A DNA stretch of 64,000 nt from Apophysomyces variabilis. Lineage: Eukaryota > Mucoromycota > Mucoromycetes > Mucorales > Mucoraceae. Positions 12,350 through 24,791 of the stretch are shown here, one piece after another. The translations under genes and the position numbers were made by a program. The notes beneath the pieces are model-generated. The model ran no database searches. It was not told where the DNA came from and saw only the letters and a list, made by a program, of their open reading frames with translations. Where the stretch lies: positions 2,000,631 through 2,064,630 of the forward strand of contig MZZL01000408.1 in the NCBI GenBank assembly GCA_002749535.1, given 5' to 3'. The stretch's first letter is position 1. Every line of letters begins with the position of its first letter.

Positions 12350-12435
12350 CGATCGAGTGAGTGAGTGAGTGAGCGAGTGAACGCGGGAGAGAGAGAAAGA
12401 GAAAGAGAGAAAGAAAGAGAGAGAGAGAGACGGGT
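12350..12435. repeat. GAGT and GA microsatellites
   Basis: A run of GAGT units (12354-12378) passes into GA/GAAA repeats up to about 12432. It lies in the upstream region of the homeobox gene. Confidence 0.85.
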
Positions 12436-12439
12436 GAAA

Positions 12440-14780
12440 AGAAAGAACAAGAAGAAAGGAAGAAAAAAAAAAGAACTCAACGAGGTAACCTTTTTAGTCC
12501 AGAGGAGAAATGAAAATGTACGGTAGGAGTTTCGTAAACTCACCATCCCAGCTTCTCGATTGCGCAGTCCCTTGTCCCTTTTTTATGGGATTCGGCGGAC
12601 CTCTTTTCTTTACATACATACGCACAACCCTCTCTCTCACTCTCATCTCAAATCGCTTAGTCACGCTGTCTAATCTCCCTGTGCTTCCATTCAATTCCCT
12701 CTCCCCTCCCTAGTCTGTACATTTCACACAGATAAATCAGGGTCAAGTCTTACTTGATTCTTTTTTACTCAGCCTTACCGTTGCCACATAGATCATAAAA
12801 ATAGTATAAAGATCTCAGGAGTGTCAAGTATACTCCCAACTTCTGTCAACATGGAATCCGTTCCTAGGAGATCTTTTCCATAGCAAAACTTCACACGCGC
12901 ACAACATCACTTTTTTAGGTAAACTATCACGCATCTCATTTCAAACTCCTTGGAGACATGATACAAAGTCCGTTCGTAACTCGAACAAGAAAGCAAAAAG
13001 AGAGGGGAGACTGATTATGTTTCCCTTTGGGATCGTCGGTTTCATCTACGAAAAAAAAATCATCCCCGACTGAAATAAATAAAGAAAAAGTGTCAATGCC
13101 CTGAACAAGGATCATTTTCTGGAAAGTAATAAAAATGAAAGGGCAGTAGCGTGATCTTTTAAGCTGCCCTAATATATCAGGTGATCCATTCCCGTAAACA
13201 AAGAACCCATGCCCTGACCTGAAGTTCCCTTTCAAACGTGGTGTCCTAGCAAAACCTTTTTTTTTTCTCTCTCTGAGCGCGGATCAAACGGAAAGTTGGA
13301 TCTCCCCAAATTCGAAACTGGGAACATATGACCTCAATCCGTTTCAATGCGGACTTCAAATATTCAAAGCTTTTTTGTTTGTATCCATGTCCTCCCGGTT
13401 CCCATCCCAACGCTTCCTCGGTCAATGGACTGATATGACAATGAACGGGAAAAAAGAAATAGCAACAGTGTACTGTTTTTGGCTAATTAATGAACACAAT
13501 AAAAATAGCTTACTCGTGCAGAAGCATTGAAGAGCCTAAGCAGGTAGATGGAGAGCAAATGTTTTGCAAAGAACCTTAAAAACTTGGTATTTTCTAATGC
13601 CCGCCGCGTCATCGCAATCCGGCCATGCCACTTCCTTGTCCTCGTATTGGGCATGCCCCCATAACGGGTGCAGCCGAACTGTGAAAAAAAGACAAAATTG
13701 ATTGGCCGCGATAATGCAATGTAAAAATTTTTCGTCATTGTTGCAGGCGAAACCCAGTTGGTGGATTCACTGTTGTGTACCACGAGGAAATAAAAAGGTC
13801 GATCCCCGCAAACCCGCAGATCCGTATCACAAAGATAACAGGGAATTACGATATGGTTACTTAGGCTTACTACAATAGATCAAATTCGTCGCCGACAACA
13901 AAAAGCGCAATTGCAGCTAGTTTGAAGGAAAGGAAGGATAAATGACCCAAATCGAATGTTATAGTTGTGTTTGCATAAACGACCTTCAATTGGATGGGAT
14001 AAACGGGAAAATGTGGATCAGCGGACGACAACTGAAACCGTCTAAAGGGGAATCCATGAAACGGCTAGAGGCAATATTGTGATATCACAGATCATGGCTA
14101 GATTAAAAAAGGATTTAGTATTTTCCCAAGGTAGAGTCAAAGGCACGGAGGAGAACAGGAATGGATTGGTAGTCCCTGCAACCTAAATCTGATCAAAGCC
14201 GCTTGTCATAATGAAAAGAAAGGAGTTTGCTAGGATAGGAACATTCCTAGATGCATTGTCTTCATTGGCTAATATTGTCCGTTGGACAATGTTATCTCAA
14301 CGATGTTGCAGAAACCTATTCAGTCTAACAGCGCGCCTATCATTGTCATCCATGACTCCTAAAATCAAAACTAGTCTCCGTAGCGGTTCCATGGCTCTCA
14401 CGCTCGCCTAAGGAAGCCAACCCTTCAGTGATTCCAGTTCAAGCGGGATCCGCTTTTCAGCATCCCCCAAGGAATGAACGCAGCTCTGCTTCAAGCAACA
14501 ACTAGAACGCCTAGGTTGTCACTTCCGGTCCTCGTCCCTGACCATGCATTTATCCGGCTCCAACATGCACGATTTCCGCAAGCCAATCCAAGCGCTCGCC
14601 CGAAAACCTTGTCTAGGACCCACAGTGTCACGATGCGAACTAGGGCGGTCACTGTGCCCAGGTTTCCGTCAAAAATGTACCCACTGGCACTAATATTCTT
14701 CACAAAGTAGTCGGTCAAAACCTCTTTGGATAAGGACAAGATGATCCTTTTTTCAGGTCATTGCATTCAAAACAAAAATG
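12440..14780. other. Gene-poor region, nothing recognised
   Basis: No frame with family signatures was found. The second half (about 14100-14740) may belong to the 5' part of the decayed DIRS-like element that follows, but I could not align reverse-transcriptase motifs. Confidence 0.4.
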
Positions 14781-14799
14781 ATGGTAAGACGGTCTTGAC

Positions 14800-15200
14800 A
14801 AATAGAACGGTCGACTGCTCCTTCCCCCAACTTCCTCACGCGCACACTATAAGCGGATGCCAGCAAGGCGGACTGGAGAGGTGTGTATCAGGACCATATG
14901 ATATAAGGTTTATTATCAAAATCGGAAGCTCAACAATCCATCAATTGGAGGGAACTCAAGGCGATAGAATGGGAACTGCAGACCCTCGGGCATCACTCCG
15001 CCAGATGACCGTTTTGATCCGGACAGACAATATGACTTTGAAGGCCTACTGAAATCGACAGAGAGCCAGCCGACATCATTCACCGAGCAGCTTTGCTATC
15101 GTGGTTCGGGAAATGTGTCTGCATCGTGGTCTCCACATCAGCACCCACAACGTTTCCGTATCTCAGAACGTCAAGCAAACTAAGCTTCGCGCCGCTTCTT
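14800..15200 (+). mobile_element. DIRS-like retroelement remnant (RNase H region)
   Basis: Plus-strand frames give GGVCQG-like residues, SINWRELKAIEWELQTLGHH in a broken frame, then MTVLIRTDNMTLKAY, and a block VREMCLHRGLHISTHNVSV. The order (INWRELKA, then IRTDN, then an LHISTHNV block standing where the usual IxAxHIPG sits) is that of the RNase H domain of DIRS/Ngaro-type tyrosine-recombinase retroelements, which are common in Mucoromycota. Frames are broken several times. The diagnostic recombinase was not found with confidence. Confidence 0.6.
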
Positions 15201-18200
15201 GCTGAAGGGGATATAGGAAGCTTTCCCGTCGACCTTTTAGGCAGTTCCAGCATCAGTAAAACTCCCACGATGAGGATGTGCTCGCAAATGGGACTTTTCA
15301 CCTGCTTTCGCGTTATGTCTCCTGGAAGTTGGGCTTTACAGTCACAACGACAGATTCCATGGCGAGCTCCTGGAAACAGTTCCGTTAAACTTGATTCAGT
15401 CTTGTCTTTGAATATACACTCGGGAACAAGTCTGTTAGGCGGCAATGGTTGCGTTCGTTTGGCCTCGGCGATTTGGCTCCCCATGCACTAACAGGTGACA
15501 ACAAGTTCCCCAGTCCTCTTCGATCCACATCAGCATGCGCAGACACCAAACGCTATCCGGCCAGTCATCATGGACGAATCCTCACAAGTGAATTTTCCAT
15601 TTGGCAGGTATTAAATGGTGCTGTTAAATTAAAATTGTTGCCTTCAATGCGACTACCTATGCTTTCCTTCGTTAGGGTCATTCCTGGCAAAGAGACCGTT
15701 TACATTGCTGCTTAAAAAAACCCTCATTCACTCAATCGGAAATCCGGTGCAATGTTGATATTGACGCCTGCCACAGTCAGTCATTGCTTCCTATAATCAT
15801 CCTAGGTGACATATCAACCTAAAAACTATATGCATCATGGTTGGATTTCACATTGAAAGATAATAGAATCTAACACTTTTTCGTTGTATTACCTTCGGTT
15901 CCATTACCGACTTTGTACTGTCACATCCGATTTCATAATTGAACAATGTAGCTCATAATGAAACAATGTAGCACAGATCAGGACACCTGTCTTTCCTTCA
16001 TTCAATCAAAGGCCTAAAAGGATGTCTCAGTTCAGTTATTCATCTGACCTCACTAAGACCACAAGAAAACAAAGATTTAGAACCTACAACAACTTTGCAG
16101 CGGCCGACTTCATCAACTTCTTGGTGAACAGAGATAGGGATCTATATAACATCAACACGTTCCGGACTTTCCATTCCACTACCTTATACCCGCATGGCAA
16201 TTTCTCATCTGTACGTATCTTTTACGAGCTGCGCCAAGCTTTGAGGCAGTACAAAGGCTTAGGACGGGAAAAAATCCTGCCGCACGAACCCCAGCAGCAC
16301 GCTAGACTCATGTTGCCAGTCCAATGGTCTTAAAGGACTTTTGATGAGTCTTACAAGCGAAAATCCTGGATTATGCATGTGGCCTTGCAACTGTCTCAAA
16401 TTAAATTGGTTTCAAGTTTTTTGTAAGACATTGCCCTATGCGAGAAAATGAACATCAAACGAGATGACACACTGCTCCGCATTGACCACCAGACGTTCAC
16501 GAGGTTACCCTACCATGTGGTAACCATGAAAAACTGCTATCGGAGAGTGAAGTAGGTACCACAACCACCAAGAAGAAACATGGATTGACAACTTGTGAAA
16601 ATGCAAACTGCGGGTGGCGCCGAGCTGCATGATGAGCAAACACTGTCGATAATCAGCGCACGCCATGGTAAATCTATCATTAAGGTACGATGGGGTTGTA
16701 TAGATCCTTAATGACACGATATGTGGTATCCATGGATTACAGAATGAGAGTAAGAAAGTAAAGGTTTCGAAAAAGTACGAATAATCGATGCGTAATTGGT
16801 ATCTGCGCAAGATAGCAAGGCTACCAAATGCAAGATACTATTGGCGGATAGGACATTAATAATACAGTAGCCCTTAGCCTTTCGATGACGTTAAAATACT
16901 TCGAATCAAGCAAAACAGATCAAATTGATTTCATTTCCGTGCAGTATCGTGGCGAAATTAACATTCTTTGAGCAATGTTTTGATTTCATGCATACAGCTG
17001 CAGCCCAGTGTTTATCCACTAAATGTTTTGCTACGCTATACATATTTTATGTCACTCTCTTTACTCAGCCAATGTAACATTTTGCTTACGCATAGCGCAA
17101 AATAAAGTGTTGGCAGGCATAAAGAATCGTGCAGAATCCTGTTAAACCTAATTAAAGGAATTCTAATGACCATACATGTTGGCTAATTTTCAACGTAAAC
17201 TTCTGCCAACATGTACCAACCGGCTATAAAGTCCTAGAAATGCTCATTCACGTAGCTTAAATTATGGGTTTGATCAGAAGCGATTTAACAGCAGTCAATA
17301 CATACTCGTTTTCGAAGAAAAAAGATAATATGGAGATCTGTTTTCCCAGAATAATATATCCCTAATCGTTTTGTTAAGGAACATAAATAAGGTATTTGTT
17401 AATGTTCCCGCTGAAGGAATCTGAAGGGTGCTCTAGATAAACGAAAAAAGGGCCTCTATTGGCTTTGGCCATTGTTAGTCCATGTGAAAAGGGGTGGGTG
17501 GACGGTCATTATGATTGCTTCATTGCAAGGCATTGTAGCTCTAGACTTACCAGTTGGTGCAGATTTAAACGCACGTTGGCTTTTCTTTCGCATCGTTCGA
17601 CAGACTCTTCTTTTTCTTCTTTTTAGATGTGGACAGGAAATTGGCATTGTAACGCAGATCAGTGTTCAACCGCATTAAATATGGCACTGAATGTGAGTGG
17701 CTAATACAAAGCTTAATTGGTTTTTGTCTGTATGCAAGTTTAAAGAAATCCCAAAGGACTTTGCTTCTTTGCTGCATGCCCATTTCCTTATTTGGGCGTG
17801 CCTGCAAATACAAACGGGCTCTCTCTCTCTGTGTGTGTGAGTCTCTCCATAGCCAAGACCCTGAGGGATAGGACCATGATGAATAAAGTTATGCAAAGGA
17901 TGAATACAATAAGAGGATAGATCAAATTTAGAATTCGAGTTTTCGTTAGTCAATTGCTTCAAGGATGATAAGCAAAGAAGTTCTTATTGTCGGATAGTAT
18001 TTGGCAGCGTGCACCCTTCGATGTCTTGAGGAACAAACAGTCGGATGTGACCGCGCTCCATTTTCCCAAATTTGAAAGCAAGCAATTGCTGCGTGTCCTT
18101 AAGCTCCTTTTGGCGGGACCTTTTCTTTTTCTCTTTTTCGCTTTTTCTCTTATACAAAGGTGGATTGATATTCATCAGCTTCACTCGACATCTAATACCT

Positions 18201-18605
18201 TTTGACTCCATTTTAAGCTAAGCGTTGGTGCCACAGTGCAGTAAAGTATACGAACTTTTTCTTTTCTTCTTGTTTATGTTTTCTATGAACCGGATGGCGA
18301 GGGTTGGAGAAGGAATGAAATATCATTGCTCCTTATATGAATGCTTGTATGATCGTGATGGAAGGGCTTAATTTTTCCCCATCTTCAGTGGATGCTAGTT
18401 TGCATTAAGAAGATGTGAGCTTGAGCCTGTAATCAGGGGAGAAAAGAAAGAAGGGGGCCAAGGGAAATAGAGGGAGGAAGCAAAGTGGGGAAAAAGAAAA
18501 GAGCGTCGATAGGGATGGGGGTTGACTAAAAAAGGCGAAAAGAAATCTGTCGCGTGGTTTCACTCATAAGTTCTGACTGTATTCTCTTTCTCTAACAAAA
18601 TAGAG
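15201..18605. other. Gene-poor region with possible retroelement debris
   Basis: A 103-codon plus frame at 16022-16333 (TKTTRKQRFRTYNNFAAADF) could be the N-terminal part of a DIRS tyrosine recombinase, but I cannot support that by catalytic residues. Lysine-rich minus frames near 17456-17680 and 17984-18211 are open but unrecognised. 18420-18600 is purine-rich and is probably the PP1 promoter. Confidence 0.35.
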
Positions 18606-19967
<1,362 letters not shown>

Positions 19968-20108
19968 GATTAGTTTTTAAACATCCAAAGCATAAGATAT
20001 CCCTACAAATCCAGCACCCTAGTTTGACCCTTTTATTAGTATTCTTTCATCTGACAACGTTCCACTCCTCGTAGTCCAAATAAAAGCCTGTTTTGTTATA
20101 TTATCTCT

Positions 20109-21532
20109 TTATTCGACGCATGTTCGTTGCATCTGGTGTTGAAGTGCATGTTCAACAATACGCTGATCCAGATTGAACCAATAGGGTATCTTGGACATTT
20201 TCTTAAGATCGATATCGACTACCTTGACGTTGTACACATAAAGCTGATTGCTTAGTTTAATTGTCTTTTCGCTAGTGCAGAACCGTTTTCAATCATGCAG
20301 AATAATACATGAAAAATTATACATACCTTGTTAATGCACCAGTATGTGGTGTTACGGATATCATAATGGAGCAGTCTTTAAATGTCATTGAAAGAACGTA
20401 CTCATAGAGTCGTTGAATTTTTTCGTTTGTGTCCTCCGGAATCAATTGTTCCAAGTGAGGCTGCGTTTCTATACGTTTTTGAAACCGTTTGACCACATTC
20501 TGCCAAACCGAGATATCATGCGTAGGCAAGTCAGGATATGCTTGGTAAAAGGTAAGGATCCCTTCCACATCCAATTCGTCCAATCGGGATTGGAGTGACT
20601 TGAGCTTTTGGAGAATAGGATCACGGATCAATATCTCTAGGACAAGATCAACAAGGCAATTAATCAATGTGTTCGGTTGCTCTTGAAGGAAGAAAGCGCG
20701 AAGTGCTTCATTGTGATCTGCAAGACTATCCAAAGCTATATTACAGCCATCTAGAAATAGTCGCAGTTTTTGATGGTTGTGATGAAGTAGAAGTTCTCGA
20801 AGAGCGTGGCGCATGCGTGCTGGATCGAGAGAGTACAGATCCATGGGACAGTAGTGCGAAACCTCGAGATTCCTTAGCTGGCTATGCATACAAAACCGGC
20901 ATTGACGACGTTTAATCGGTCTATGTGCCGTCTTAATCAGTGGTGAACTAGGCAAAAAACCCCATTTCGGCTATAATGGGTTAAAACGCGGTTGATTAAA
21001 AAGGCCTCTCTTTTTGCGTTCACTCATTCTCCGCTAACCTTAAGCTCTATGGTCATGGTTGGAGACGGGTGCCATTGGCGAGTCAGATCAGTGGCCAGAA
21101 ATGCCCATGGTACGCTATAATCGATCGGATGTTGGAGACGCTTTCTGGGCCGTGAAGGTTCAATGGCGATGGCGATGGCTTTGAGAAACTTAGGGTCAAT
21201 GGGGACAACAGACTAAAAGCATAAGGGAAATCAGAAGCCGAAATTGTTTTTGATCCGAAGGATCTCTACCATAGGGACAACATAGTTCTGTCCCAAGAGT
21301 GGTGCGATGACGGTGTTTATGAATGCCAAGATGAAATCGGGAGTCTCTTCTTCTGCCAATGTCGCTGCTTTCTGCAAACGCAAGACCTTGGTTTTCTAAA
21401 AGCAGCGAGTTATGGTTTGGCTAAAGTCGATGTACCGAGGTCTTTTCATACTAGATAAGGGTCAGGACCAACATATCGAAGGACAAGATTGGCATTTCCT
21501 TCGGCACCATATATCCAGTGGGTAGAATTCAT
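20109..21532 (-). CDS. Inositol-pentakisphosphate 2-kinase (IPK1)
   Basis: The enzyme makes InsP6 from Ins(1,3,4,5,6)P5. About six exons run from ATG 21532: MNSTHWIYGAEGNANLVLRY (the glycine-rich N-terminal loop of the family), KTKVLRLQKAATLAEEE, then NYVVPM, SVVPIDPKFLKAIAIAIEP, AFLATDLTRQW, IELKPKWGFLPSSPLIK, CRFCMHSQLRN with YCPMDLYSLD (zinc/fold motif), then KLRLFLDGCN and TFKDCSIMISV, and a last exon ending KKMSKIPYWFNLDQRIVEHA. Motif order is that of fungal and plant IPK1. The lysine in KVLRLQK and the ELKPKWGF block match ATP and substrate binding positions. Several exons are too short to show as long frames. Exon 2/3 borders were set by frame and alignment. Confidence 0.88.
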
Positions 21533-21544
21533 CCCGAAGAACAG

Positions 21545-22440
21545 CTATGGATCTCTGATGTTTTTTCATTTCCTTCCAACCCACAACTTGCTATATGATT
21601 CAGCCAGTTACATTTAACCTCCGAGATTTCGCGCCCTAGCGACCTTTAAAAAGGGCGCGTCACAGAAGACGTTCATTTCGGTGGGCGTCTTTATATGTGA
21701 CAAGAGTTTATGAAAATGACTCTTGCGGTATGGCAATCAAGACATATCGAGCGCATAATTTTTTTGAATGGGTGGTTCACTACTTGGCTTTATGTGAGCC
21801 GGAGCTGCCCTGCCTAATGTTTAAAAAAGTAAAACGAGAAAAAAATGGAATAGCTTTGTAACAGCTTATTATCCGTTTGTCGTTGCTCTGGAGAACATTC
21901 GTGATGGACGTGATTAAAATTGTTTGTATCGCCTCTTTTGTACCATTGATGGTTTCCTGCATTATCAATCTGGGCTGTAAGGGAGAGAACTCATTTACAT
22001 GTAGACGGGTTAAACTGAAATTAAAAAGGGGATATATCTTCGTCCAATGGGACACACGTCGGCTTAACCTGCTTTTTGGGCATTGAGCCATCAATGGCGA
22101 CCAGAACTAACAACAAATAAAGCATCTCGACTTGAATACTCCGAATGCAACATACATTCTCTTTTGGCAAGAAAGCGCACATAGGCCGCATACGATTTTC
22201 GTTGGAAAGCCTGACAACTATAGGCTCCTTGCAACGCCGTGGTTATTTCCAAATTCGTTGTATATTTTACGAGGACTATTCATACTATTGAGGGAGTGTT
22301 GTCACTTTTTAACCTACTATATGGCCCATTAATGTACTAATATGGGGTAAAATTGGAAAAGAACAGTGAAAACGCGAGGTGCTTTTCGATAGTCTTGTTT
22401 ATAGTGCCGAACGTATGCTTATGTTACGAGATTTCACGTC
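21545..22440. other. Intergenic, nothing recognised
   Basis: This is the upstream region of the IPK1 gene. Short frames only (one of 104 codons at 21780-22094, minus, without family signs). Confidence 0.5.
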
Positions 22441-22449
22441 ACACGGAAG

Positions 22450-22486
22450 ACGTCAGAAAAGAGCATCATCGATGCATAAATAAAAG
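22450..22486 (+). promoter_or_regulatory. Promoter-like region: CRE-type sites and TATA box
   Basis: CACGTCAC (about 22435) and GACGTCAG (about 22449) are CRE-like, and ATAAATAAAAGG at about 22476 is a TATA-like box, about 45 bases before an ATG at 22523. The layout fits a regulated small gene. Confidence 0.4.
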
Positions 22487-22522
22487 GCATGGCTGCTGTT
22501 CATTGAAAGCAGATCATAAACA

Positions 22523-22796
22523 ATGAATAGCTTACTGCAGTACTTAGCTGTGTTGTCGTTTTTGGATCAAAGGTTGCACCAAAACCTCCGTAAGTTCGGC
22601 TGATATTCTGGGATACCTATAGTGAAGGATAACGCCAGCACGTACTAACAACAACAACTTTTCATTCGTTGATCTGTCCTACAGAGAAAGTAACTCTCTC
22701 GCTGTCGCATTGAAAGGTCAAGGGGTCACTGTTCTTCTCAATAGCCCCTTACAGGCAGGTGGCGCCAGCCGATACTTGCCATCAGGCTTGTATTAA
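22523..22796 (+). pseudogene. Broken small secreted-protein gene (candidate)
   Basis: A perfect-looking intron runs 22590-22684: donor GTAAGT, branch TACTAAC at 22643-22649, acceptor CCTACAG. Across it one frame reads a signal-peptide-like stretch (LTAVLSCVVVFGSKVAPKPP) and then ESNSLAVALKGQ, GVTVLLNSPLQ, AGGASRYLPSGLY and a stop at 22796. That frame is cut off from the ATG at 22523 by a TAG two codons later. Read from the ATG, the spliced frame instead gives only 32 residues. So the gene seems to have lost frame near its start, or the start is elsewhere. I do not recognise the family. Confidence 0.35.
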
Positions 22797-23285
22797 TGGA
22801 CAAGAGACCCTTTTTCTTATCAAATCAAAAAGCTAAGCTTTTTTTGTCTTCTCTTTTGCTCTTTGATACATACGGGATCAGGAATAGAGTCAAAATTAGG
22901 GGGTAGCCATTAGAGAGATCAATAAATACAGACGTATTCAGTATGCAGTTGTTACATGATAATGACGCTAGCGGTAAACTTGGGAAAGAGGACAGATCAA
23001 CAGGAAAGCTATGCAGAAAAAGCTTTTCCTTTTTATTACTGATACAGTTGCATAGTATAAATCAAGCATTGATTATTGTTTTATCAGTTTCCCCCGTCTT
23101 CAGCCCCCCTTTCCCCGTTTGTATGTACGATATTTACTAACAGCCATTTCCTTATCCGTGCTATTCCTCATGCTGGTTTCGAATCCGAGAAATCGATCCG
23201 CTTCCTCCCCCTACAGTCATTAATACATTCAAATGCACTCTACTCGATTTTTTTTTTTTTACCTCTTCTCTACCTTCGTCTTTTA

Positions 23286-24695
23286 ATGCTTTATCTTACA
23301 AACGATCTTGGGCTTCTGCCATTCTTCCTGCCCCTAGGTATCATTGGATTCTACAGATATTTATGGTATTTCATAAAAATCATGGCATGGCTTGTCTACA
23401 AGCCCATCAGACCGAAAAAAAAGCCTACTTACCGGCCGGAAGCCGATGTTACTATTATTGTACCTACTATCGATGCTGGTGAAGAGTTCAAAATTGCTGC
23501 GGCAAGTTGGTTAGCATGCCGTCCGAAAGAAATTATCATCATTACCGAAGCTTCCATGCGGGAACCGCTTGAGCAACTGGCTGAAGAGGTGGATCCAACA
23601 CGTATCCGAGTCTTAACAGTTCCTAAAGCCAACAAGCGCTTGCAAATGGTAGCAGGCGTCAATGCGACCACAACAGAGATTTTAGTATTTGCAGACGACG
23701 ATGCGATATGGAAACCTACAATGCTCGATTATATCCTTGCTTGTTTCGAAGATCTCAAAATGGGGGGCGTTGGAACGTGCCAAACAGTCCATGCAGTCGA
23801 TCCCGGAGGGCATCAAACGGTGTGGGAAGTGCTAGCCGGCTTTCGTCTGACGATCCGAAATATCGAAGTGGCAGCATCAACCCATATAGACGGTGGTGTT
23901 TGCTGCTTATCGGGTCGCACAGCGGCTTACCGTACCCTTATATTAAAAGATCCAGCATTTCAGTACGGGTTCCAGAATGACCTTTGGCTAGGCAAATATC
24001 CACTAAACTCGGGCGATGACAAATTCTTGACGCGCTGGATGGTGTCACATGGTTGGAATACCTTTGTTCAAGTTTGCCCTGAAGCGGAACTCTTCTCGAC
24101 GTTCAAGAATAACTGGCGGTTCGTTAAACAGGTCCTTCGATGGACTCGCAACACCTGGCGTTCGGATTTTCGTTCGTTATTTACGGAACGAGTCATCTGG
24201 CGACGCTATCCATATGTCGCGTTTACCATGGTAGACAAGTTTTTCAACCCCTTCACCCTTCTTTCGGGTCCAATCCTCGTTGTTATTTTTGCTCTGGAAC
24301 AGTCGAAGCATGCTGGGCCAACCAATGCACCTTTGCCGATCTGGAATGTCATAGTATCCTATATATCTTGGCTACTCCTGACTCGTGGGCTCAAACTACT
24401 GCCCCATTTCATCCGCCGACCACAGGATGTGATCCATCTCCCTGCCTGGCTTTTATTTAACTATTATTTCGCCATCATGAAGCTCTATGCTCTTTTCACA
24501 CTGCATGAGGTTGGCTGGGGAACACGAACAGGGGTAGGAACCACTTTAGCAGCAGACATAGAAAAAGAAGAACAAGCAGGGCGAACGTATGCTATAAAAA
24601 GCAATACCGATGCTATCGCTTCGCATGAAAAAGGAGTTGTCCGAATAGACATAACACCAATGGAAGCAGTGCATATTCAATCCTATCGCCAGTAA
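23286..24695 (+). CDS. Family 2 glycosyltransferase, processive polysaccharide synthase type
   Basis: Single-exon gene; from ATG 23286 the protein has 469 residues. The frame is also open upstream to 23076, but that part is low-complexity and looks like 5' UTR, so I chose the first Met before the first membrane segment (GLLPFFLPLGIIGFYRYLWY). Then comes a GT2 domain with VTIIVPTIDAGEEF, the DxD-type metal site VFADDDAIW, SGDDKFLTRW (catalytic-base region) and QVLRWTRNTWRSD (the QxxRW product-binding motif), followed by three to four membrane helices. This is the hyaluronan/chitin-synthase-like group of fungal GT2/Cps1 proteins linked to hyphal growth and cell-surface polysaccharide. The product is not known from sequence. 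Confidence 0.88.
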   Translation: MLYLTNDLGLLPFFLPLGIIGFYRYLWYFIKIMAWLVYKPIRPKKKPTYRPEADVTIIVPTIDAGEEFKIAAASWLACRPKEIIIITEASMREPLEQLAEEVDPTRIRVLTVPKANKRLQMVAGVNATTTEILVFADDDAIWKPTMLDYILACFEDLKMGGVGTCQTVHAVDPGGHQTVWEVLAGFRLTIRNIEVAASTHIDGGVCCLSGRTAAYRTLILKDPAFQYGFQNDLWLGKYPLNSGDDKFLTRWMVSHGWNTFVQVCPEAELFSTFKNNWRFVKQVLRWTRNTWRSDFRSLFTERVIWRRYPYVAFTMVDKFFNPFTLLSGPILVVIFALEQSKHAGPTNAPLPIWNVIVSYISWLLLTRGLKLLPHFIRRPQDVIHLPAWLLFNYYFAIMKLYALFTLHEVGWGTRTGVGTTLAADIEKEEQAGRTYAIKSNTDAIASHEKGVVRIDITPMEAVHIQSYRQ

Positions 24696-24791
24696 CATTA
24701 GATCCTATTCTCTTTCTTCAAAAAATAGCATCTTTTAATCCGTAAAATTTTGTAAATCACCCAATACTCTACTATAAGTAAATTATCTTCA

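Noticed and set aside
15080..15491. Two overlapping frames of over 130 codons on opposite strands
   Set aside because: Their composition is not protein-like, and the plus strand here belongs to the decayed DIRS-like element.
20317..20955. ORF read as a complete 212-residue protein
   Set aside because: Its Met at 20955 is internal. The preceding codons KWGFL and an upstream exon ending IELK are conserved IPK1 sequence, so it is only the larger exon of that gene.
23165..23195. tRNA B-box-like GGTTTCGAATCC
   Set aside because: No matching A box or cloverleaf was found; it lies in the GT2 leader.
23076..23285. Upstream extension of the GT2 protein
   Set aside because: The frame is open, but the 70 residues are low-complexity and precede the normal family start. 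It is taken as 5' UTR.
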